Source of the DNA: Actinomycetota bacterium
Lineage (GTDB): Bacteria > Actinomycetota > Acidimicrobiia > Spongiisociales > UBA11373
Direction: 5' to 3'
Length of the DNA stretch: 34,398 nt
Assembly: GCA_018821365.1 (NCBI GenBank)
Contig: JAHJML010000051.1
Location: 1 to 34,398 of the forward strand
Under the pieces are notes generated by a model, which was not told the origin of the DNA, made no database searches, and was given only the letters and a program-made list of their open reading frames with translations. This document shows, one piece after another, positions 29,509 through 34,398 of the stretch (position 1 is its first letter; each line of letters begins with the position of its first letter). A program made the translations under genes and the position numbers.

Positions 29509-31329
29509 GTGACCGACCTGCTGCGCTGGGCCCGCGACGACCACCACCCCCCGCGTCTCCTGGTCGTCGGGGGCGCCTCCCTCGACGTCCTCCATGTCCG
29601 AGGGAGGCCGACCCCCTCGGCAGGAGGCGCCGGCCTCTACACCTCACTCGCCGCCGCCCGTGCCGGTGCGGCGGTGACCATGCTGGCGCCACGGCCCGAC
29701 CCGATGCCGGAGCGGTTGGTTCCCGCCGATCGCCTCATCGAATGGGTGGGGCCGGTGGTGGGACCGGGCGATCTGCCCCGCTTCGAGATCGCCTACGGCC
29801 CCACCGGCGACGTGGTCCGCTTCGAGACCGAGATCGGCGCGGAATCGGACCTGCGCCCCAATCTCCTCGACGATCTGGCGGATCTGCCCACCATGGCGTT
29901 CTGTGTCCCGTTCCTCGACGCCTCGCTGCAGTTGCGATTCGTCGACGACCTCGCCGTTCGGGGATGTCTCACCGTCGCCAACACCTACTCCCGGTCCGCT
30001 CGCACCGAGACGGCGATCGTTCGGCGCACCGCGGCGGTGGCCGACGTGTTCTTCTGCAACCAGGCCGAGGCCGAGACCCTGTTCGGCTCGCTCGAAGCCC
30101 TCCCCGGCCGGCCCGGCCAACTCGTGTTCGTCACCAGGGGCGACCGGGGCGCCGCGGTGTTCCAGGGAGGGCACCGCACCGACGTGCCGGCCGTCGCCGC
30201 CGATCCGGTGGATCCGACCGGCGCCGGCGACACCTTCTGCGGCACCGTCATGGCGCACCTGGCGCGGGGGGCGCATCCGGTGGAGGCCGCCCGCCATGGG
30301 GTGGCGGCCGCCGCCCACATGATCGGGGCGATCGGCCCGGGCCGGTTGCTCGGGGACGGCCCGCCGATCGAGCCTCCGGTCGACCAACGGGCCCACGTCG
30401 ACACCGCCCGGGTGGCCGCCATTGCCTCGCTGGTGGCGGGATCGACCGAGATGGTGCCGTTCGACTTCACCGGAGACGTCTTCCCGGAGGCGGGCGATCC
30501 CGGTGCCCTCGACTTCTTCTTCTCGGCGACGCTGCAGCAATTCGGGTTCTGGTCCACCTCCGACGGCCACTACGACCGCCCCACCTATGCCACCGTCGGC
30601 GGCGCCCGCCACAAGGGCAGTGACTACCTGTGGGCCGCCTACCTCCGGTGGCTGCATCGGGACCCGGCCGCTCTCACCCCCGCCGGGCAGGCATCTGTGA
30701 CGCCGGTTGGGTTTGCCGAGGCCCTCGCCGAGGACGGCGGCGGCACCCCGTTGACGGAGATCGGCCTGCACTCCGGCCTCGCCGCCGCCTACGGCGATTC
30801 GATGGTGCGGCTCGGGGTCACGCCGGCCGGCATCATGGAAGCGGCCGGGCGCTCCGACCGCCCCCTGGCCGCCCTGCTGCGGATGCTCGATCACGTGGGC
30901 GGCTATCGCGAGGACCCGCTGCGCAAGAAGTCGGCGCTGCTGGCGATCATCCTGCGGCAGCGGCCCGAAGGCTGGCTCCCGCCCGCCGACGGGGACGACA
31001 GCCCGCCGATCGTCGATTACCACATCCAGCGGACCTGCCTCCGCACCGGGATGGTGCTCGCCGAGGAGTCGCTGCGGGACCGCCTGGTGGAGCGCCGCCG
31101 GGTGGATGCCGTCCAGGAAGATGCGGTGCGTCGGGCGGCCTATGCGGCGGTGGCCCGACTCGCCGACATCAGCGGCACGCCGATGGGCGCCGTCGACTGG
31201 TTCTTGTTCCAGATGCGGCACCGTTGCCCCGAGATGACCCAACCCGAGTGCCACCGGTGCCCGGCGGAGCCGGCCTGTGCTCAGGACACCGACCTGTTCC
31301 AACCGGTGTTCCGCACCACCGCCTACTGA
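29509..31329 (+). CDS. PfkB-family kinase fused to a C-terminal domain with an iron-sulphur-like Cys motif
   Basis: 606 residues from GTG at 29509. Residues about 15-275 are a ribokinase/PfkB domain: LLVVGGASLDVLHV, SAGGAGLYTSLAAARAGA, and DPTGAGDTFCG with the catalytic base Asp241. Residues about 300-560 form a second, mostly helical domain (FFFSATLQQFGFWSTSDGHYDRPTYATVGG, GSDYLWAAYLRWLH), which vaguely recalls the queuosine-nucleotide glycosylase (DUF2419) fold. The C terminus has C573-x7-C581-x2-C584-x5-C590, close to the C-x6-C-x2-C-x5-C iron-sulphur loop of endonuclease III-type glycosylases. Known roles support only 'sugar or nucleoside kinase' for part one; the fused part is unassigned. 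Confidence 0.72.
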   Translation: MTDLLRWARDDHHPPRLLVVGGASLDVLHVRGRPTPSAGGAGLYTSLAAARAGAAVTMLAPRPDPMPERLVPADRLIEWVGPVVGPGDLPRFEIAYGPTGDVVRFETEIGAESDLRPNLLDDLADLPTMAFCVPFLDASLQLRFVDDLAVRGCLTVANTYSRSARTETAIVRRTAAVADVFFCNQAEAETLFGSLEALPGRPGQLVFVTRGDRGAAVFQGGHRTDVPAVAADPVDPTGAGDTFCGTVMAHLARGAHPVEAARHGVAAAAHMIGAIGPGRLLGDGPPIEPPVDQRAHVDTARVAAIASLVAGSTEMVPFDFTGDVFPEAGDPGALDFFFSATLQQFGFWSTSDGHYDRPTYATVGGARHKGSDYLWAAYLRWLHRDPAALTPAGQASVTPVGFAEALAEDGGGTPLTEIGLHSGLAAAYGDSMVRLGVTPAGIMEAAGRSDRPLAALLRMLDHVGGYREDPLRKKSALLAIILRQRPEGWLPPADGDDSPPIVDYHIQRTCLRTGMVLAEESLRDRLVERRRVDAVQEDAVRRAAYAAVARLADISGTPMGAVDWFLFQMRHRCPEMTQPECHRCPAEPACAQDTDLFQPVFRTTAY

Positions 31330-31366
31330 CAGGGGCCTCGACCCGGGGACAACGACTCGCTCCCGG

Positions 31367-31372
31367 TACCCT
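31367..31372 (+). promoter_or_regulatory. Candidate -10 of a leaderless promoter (PAC2 gene)
   Basis: TACCCT fits TANNNT and ends exactly 7 bases before the ATG at 31380. The spacing is the same as at 1427 and 29496. The purine-rich GAGCGAG between box and ATG is a poor Shine-Dalgarno match. Confidence 0.4.
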
Positions 31373-31379
31373 GAGCGAG

Positions 31380-32213
31380 ATGTTCGAGATACACGCCTCA
31401 CCGGTCATGCGGGCACCGGTGCTGGTGGTCGCCTTCGACGGGTGGGTCAGCGCCGGGGCGGTCGGCACCACTGCCGCCGACCACCTCGCCGAGGACGGTG
31501 ACATCGTGGCCTCGTTCCGTCCCGATCGCCTCTACGACTTCAGGGTCTCCCGCCCCGTCGCCACCTTCAGGGACGGCATGCTCCAGGACATCGAGTGGCC
31601 ATCGCTGACCGTCCGGTACCGATCGATCGACGGCCGGGATCTGCTGGTGCTCACCGGGCCGGAGCCGAACTGGAACTGGCCCGACCTCGCTGCCGCGGTT
31701 GCGGACCTGTGCGCCGCCTTCGGTGTCGTCGAGCAGATCTCACTGGGGGGCATCCCGTGGGCGGCGCCGCACACCCGCGCCACCGAGGTGGTGACCACCG
31801 CCTCGCGGCCCGATCTCCTCGGGCCCGGCTCCAATGCCCCCGAGGGCGACCTGCAGGTGCCGGCGGCTCTGGCGCTCGTGGTGGAGCAGCGGGTGAGCAC
31901 CTCGGGGATCCCGGCCGTCGGCTTCTGGGCCCGGGTCCCCCACTACATCGGCAACGTGTACTACCCCGGTGTGCTGGAACTGGTGGAGAGGGTGGCACGC
32001 CACACCGGGATCGACATCCCGCTCGGGTCGCTGGTCGACGACTCGGCCGCCCAGCGCCGCCAATTGGCCGCCCTCATGGAGAGCCGCCCGGATGCCAGGC
32101 AGATGGTGGAGCGCTACGAGCAACTCGCCGACGCCGAAGACGATGCCGCATCCGGTGTCGACATGACGGCGGAGATCGAGCGCTACCTGCGGGACCAGAT
32201 CGAGGGCATGTGA
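31380..32213 (+). CDS. PAC2-family protein
   Basis: 277 residues from ATG at 31380. The proteasome-assembly-chaperone-2 fold is indicated by VLVVAFDGWVSAGAVGTTAADHL at the N terminus, YDFRVSRPVATFRDG, LLVLTGPEPNWNWPDLAAAVADL, ISLGGIPWAAPHTRATEVVTTAS and VPHYIGNVYYPGVLELVERVARHTGI. Actinobacterial members, such as the Mycobacterium tuberculosis Rv2125 type, are of uncertain role and may relate to proteasome biology or a carboxylate-amine ligase neighbourhood. The stop overlaps the GTG of the acetyltransferase gene (GTGA at 32210-32213), so both are co-translated. Confidence 0.85.
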   Translation: MFEIHASPVMRAPVLVVAFDGWVSAGAVGTTAADHLAEDGDIVASFRPDRLYDFRVSRPVATFRDGMLQDIEWPSLTVRYRSIDGRDLLVLTGPEPNWNWPDLAAAVADLCAAFGVVEQISLGGIPWAAPHTRATEVVTTASRPDLLGPGSNAPEGDLQVPAALALVVEQRVSTSGIPAVGFWARVPHYIGNVYYPGVLELVERVARHTGIDIPLGSLVDDSAAQRRQLAALMESRPDARQMVERYEQLADAEDDAASGVDMTAEIERYLRDQIEGM

Positions 32214-32707
32214 CCGTGGGGGCCCGCCGGGCGGTGCCGGGCGATGCGATCGCCATCGCCACCGTCCAGGTCGCCTCCTGGAACGCCACCTACCGCGGCT
32301 TGATGCCGGATGAAGCCATCGATCGGATGACGGTGGAGACCCGGGCGCCCCGCTGGGTCGACATCATCGAAGCCGGGCACGTCGTCTTCGTGGCTGTCGA
32401 AGACGGACGGGTGGTCGGATTCTGCTCGGTGGCGGAATCCGCCGACGAACCGGACACCGGCGAGATCACCGCCATGTACGCCGACCCGAACGTGCTCGGC
32501 CGCGGACACGGGCACCGCCTCATGGGGGAAGCGATCGGATGGTTCACCGCCCGGGGGTTCCATGCCGCGACGCTCTGGGTGCTCGCCACCAACCACATCG
32601 GCAGGACGTTCTACGAGAAGGCGGGGTGGCGGCCCGACGGTGTCGAATCCGACCACGAGGTGTTCGGGATGTCGCACCATCACGCCCGCTTCCGCATCGA
32701 TCTCTGA
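32210..32707 (+). CDS. GNAT-family N-acetyltransferase
   Basis: 165 residues from GTG at 32210 (overlaps the PAC2 stop). The GNAT fold is clear: ARRAVPGDAIAIATVQVASWNATYRGLMPDEAIDRM at the N terminus (typical of the 'swr.ay.glip...l' actinobacterial subgroup), FVAVEDGRVVGFCSV as strands 3-4, DPNVLGRGHGHRLM as the acetyl-CoA pyrophosphate loop (motif A, Q/RxxGxG/A), and NHIGRTFYEKAGWRPDG as motif B. It acetylates an amine of unknown identity. The coupling with PAC2 suggests a shared process, but nothing in the sequence identifies it. Confidence 0.9.
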   Translation: MTVGARRAVPGDAIAIATVQVASWNATYRGLMPDEAIDRMTVETRAPRWVDIIEAGHVVFVAVEDGRVVGFCSVAESADEPDTGEITAMYADPNVLGRGHGHRLMGEAIGWFTARGFHAATLWVLATNHIGRTFYEKAGWRPDGVESDHEVFGMSHHHARFRIDL

Positions 32708-32778
32708 GCCGGCCCACCCGCCGCGCCGCACTCCCATAGACTTGCGGAGCGACCACCCACCACCCGGGGAGGGGCCTG

Positions 32779-33489
32779 ATGGATCTCAAGGGCATCGAGA
32801 CGACCTGGCTGGGACATGCCACCTTCCGATTTCGCACCGGGGACGGGACCACCGTGATCATCGACCCATGGCTGGGCGGCAATCCTGCCTGCCCGGAGGC
32901 CGAGCACACCCAGAGCCGGGTGGATGCGATCTTCATCACCCACGGCCATTTCGACCACATGGCGGACGCCGAGCCGTTGGCGAGAGCGCACGCAGCCACC
33001 GTCTACGCCATCCACGAGATCGCGGTCTACCTGGAGTCGCAGGGGGTCGGCACGGTCGTCGGCCTCAACAAGGGCGGGACCGTCTCGGGACCGGGAGGCA
33101 TCACCGGCACCATGGTCGACGCCGTCCACTCCGGAGGGATCTCGGGACCGGAGGGGATCATCCCCGGCGGCACCCCGGCGGGGTGGGTGCTCGGCTTTCC
33201 CGGCGGGCTCCGGATCTACCACGCGGGCGACACTGCCGTGTTCGGCGACATGGCCCTCATCGGTGAGCTGTTCACGCCGGAGGTGGCCCTGCTCCCGATC
33301 GGCGGCCACTACGTCATGGACCCCCGCCAGGCGGCCCACGCCGCCCGGTTGCTGGGCATCTCGGCGGTGATCCCGATGCACTACGGGACCTTCCCGATCC
33401 TGGCCGGCACTCCCGACGAGTTGACGGCGGCCCTGGACGGCAGCGGCATCGAGGTGATCGGCCTGGAGGTAGGGGTGCCTGCCCGATAG
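32779..33489 (+). CDS. Metallo-beta-lactamase-fold hydrolase, UPF0173/YtkL type
   Basis: 236 residues from ATG at 32779 (GGGGAGG upstream). The family's metal-binding residues are all visible: HGHFDH at 55-60, a His in VDAVHSGG, HAGDT near 155, GHYVMDP, and HYGTFP near the C terminus. The opening GIETTWLGHATFRFRTGDGTTVIIDPWLGGNP is the characteristic UPF0173 start. Members bind two divalent metals; the natural substrate is generally unknown. A TAGACT box about 35 bp upstream could be its promoter. It is not coupled with its neighbours. Confidence 0.92.
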   Translation: MDLKGIETTWLGHATFRFRTGDGTTVIIDPWLGGNPACPEAEHTQSRVDAIFITHGHFDHMADAEPLARAHAATVYAIHEIAVYLESQGVGTVVGLNKGGTVSGPGGITGTMVDAVHSGGISGPEGIIPGGTPAGWVLGFPGGLRIYHAGDTAVFGDMALIGELFTPEVALLPIGGHYVMDPRQAAHAARLLGISAVIPMHYGTFPILAGTPDELTAALDGSGIEVIGLEVGVPAR

Positions 33490-33554
33490 AGGCCGAACTC
33501 CTCTGGCAACACGGCATCGGCCCGCCCACACTGCACGAACCATCAAGGAGGGAC

Positions 33555-34262
33555 ATGCGCAGAACGATCATCCCGACGGCCGCCCTGCTACTGGCCGTCG
33601 CCACCCTGACCGGATGCGGAGACGACGGGGCGGCCGCCTCCACGACCGCCGCACCGACCACCCAAGCACCTGCCACCACCACGGCCCCGGCCACCACCGC
33701 GGCAGAAGAGCCGCCTGAGACGGTGCCGGAAGAAGAGCCTGCGGTGGAGTTCACACTCGCCAGTCCGGTGTTCGACGACGGCGGCAACATCCCCGTCGGG
33801 TTCACCTGCGACGGCGCCAACGACTCACCCGAACTGGTCTTTGCGGGGGTCCCGGCCGGCACCACCTCGCTGGCGCTGACGGTCATCGACCCCGACGGGC
33901 AGGACTGGATCCACTGGATCGCCTGGAACCTCCCTGCCGACTCGGCGGGCCTGCCCATGAACGTCCCCGCCGGCGATCTGCCCGACGGGACCCGCCAGGG
34001 TGCCAACGACTTCGCCGGGATGACTGGGGAGGGAGGCACCTTCCCACAAGGCGGCGGCACCATCCGTGTCAACGGGTGGGACGGCCCCTGCCCCGGGTCC
34101 TCCCCGCATCGCTATGTCTTCACGCTGTATGCACTGACCGGCACCATCGACCTGCCGACCGGGACCCCCGGCATCGACGTGTGGATCGCCATCGAGCAGG
34201 CCAGGGCCGACGGCAGCCTGATCGGCGAGGCGACGCTGACCGGCATGTACCCGCCGGGCTAG
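33555..34262 (+). CDS. Secreted lipoprotein of the YbhB/YbcL (PEBP) family
   Basis: 235 residues from ATG at 33555, with AAGGAGGG in front. A signal peptide and lipobox (VATLTGC, Cys21) direct it to the membrane outer face. A Thr/Ala/Pro-rich linker (to about residue 60) resembles that of the BMP lipoprotein at 6824. The PEBP core follows: FTLASPVFDDGGNIPVGFTCDGANDSPELVF, IDPDGQDWIHWIAWNLPAD, GANDFAGMTGEGGTFPQGGG, NGWDGPCPGSSPHRYVFTLYAL. The last motif, with Pro-His-Arg, is the ligand pocket of Raf kinase inhibitor-like proteins. Bacterial members are of unknown function. Confidence 0.9.
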   Translation: MRRTIIPTAALLLAVATLTGCGDDGAAASTTAAPTTQAPATTTAPATTAAEEPPETVPEEEPAVEFTLASPVFDDGGNIPVGFTCDGANDSPELVFAGVPAGTTSLALTVIDPDGQDWIHWIAWNLPADSAGLPMNVPAGDLPDGTRQGANDFAGMTGEGGTFPQGGGTIRVNGWDGPCPGSSPHRYVFTLYALTGTIDLPTGTPGIDVWIAIEQARADGSLIGEATLTGMYPPG

Positions 34263-34275
34263 ACGCTCGGACGCG

Positions 34276-34398
34276 CTACTCCCGCCGGAAGGCGGTGCCG
34301 ATGGCCGAAGGCGGGTCGCTGGCCAGGATCCGTCTCAGGCTCGGATGACGGTCGCCGAGGCGGCGGAACCAGTCCATGTAGACCAGCAGCAGCATGAA
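34276..34398 (-). CDS. C-terminal end of a minus-strand gene (partial)
   Basis: A frame with no stop runs in from the right window edge and ends at TAG 34276-34278. The 40 visible residues include LLLVYMDWFRRLGD, RHPSLRRILASDPP and a final TAFRRE. Codon choice fits the neighbours, so it is probably the tail of a real gene convergent with the PEBP lipoprotein, whose stop is 14 bp away. No family can be called from so short a piece. Confidence 0.4.
   Translation of the reverse strand, partial: FMLLLVYMDWFRRLGDRHPSLRRILASDPPSAIGTAFRRE

Noticed and set aside
1-34398. tRNA, rRNA or riboswitch genes, including a glycine riboswitch before grdE
   Set aside because: No cloverleaf, rRNA segment or conserved riboswitch core was recognised; the grdE leader is too short (under 90 bp) and is occupied by the operator.

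Overview
The window is GC-rich (I estimate close to 70% G+C) and uses GTG and TTG starts freely. It has GTGA/ATGA stop-start overlaps, lipoproteins with Thr-rich linkers directly after the acylated Cys, a PAC2-family gene and an LLM-type (often F420-dependent) oxidoreductase. Together these suggest an actinobacterium, most likely of the Acidimicrobiia type; no ribosomal marker is present to prove it.

Layout. 0-3 kb: end of an unidentified gene (possibly DUF4032), a NERD-like protein, a flavin-reductase-like protein, and a coupled universal-stress-protein / haloalkane-dehalogenase pair. 3.1-19.2 kb: a continuous minus-strand catabolic island of 15 genes. Read in the direction of transcription it is grdE-grdB-grdC-grdA-aldehyde dehydrogenase, then zinc alcohol dehydrogenase-FGGY kinase-DhnA-type aldolase-flavin reductase-VOC protein-GntR regulator, then a BMP-type substrate-binding lipoprotein, its ABC ATPase and two permeases. 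19.3-21.5 kb: EamA transporter, aldo/keto reductase and a coupled 63-residue membrane protein. 21.8-25.5 kb: an FtsX/LolD-type ABC exporter under a TetR regulator. 25.5-29.1 kb: small hypothetical genes, a duplicated-domain membrane protein, a ribbon-helix-helix protein, a 56-bp tandem repeat and an LLM oxidoreductase. 29.2-34.4 kb: a plus-strand set comprising a PfkB-kinase fusion, PAC2 protein, GNAT acetyltransferase, metallo-hydrolase and PEBP lipoprotein.

The main result is the island at 3.1-19.2 kb. It encodes a glycine/sarcosine/betaine-reductase-like system with two genes interrupted by an in-frame UGA at the known selenocysteine positions (grdA codon 43, grdB codon 349). A candidate SECIS hairpin with a GGU apex lies just 3' of the grdB UGA, and a weaker one follows the grdA UGA. 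The system departs from the clostridial one. No grdD or thioredoxin genes are beside it, the UxxC cysteine of GrdB is Ser, and the usual Asn-Cys processing motif is not apparent in GrdE. It also sits with a sugar-kinase/aldolase/dehydrogenase pathway and a BMP-family importer. Two near-identical palindromes, one before grdE and one before the alcohol dehydrogenase, contain the FadR-type core TGGT-N3-ACCA. They tie both halves of the island to the encoded GntR regulator. My inference is that a small molecule is imported, oxidised, phosphorylated and cleaved, with one reductive C-X bond cleavage by the Grd-like selenoenzyme. The substrate is unknown.
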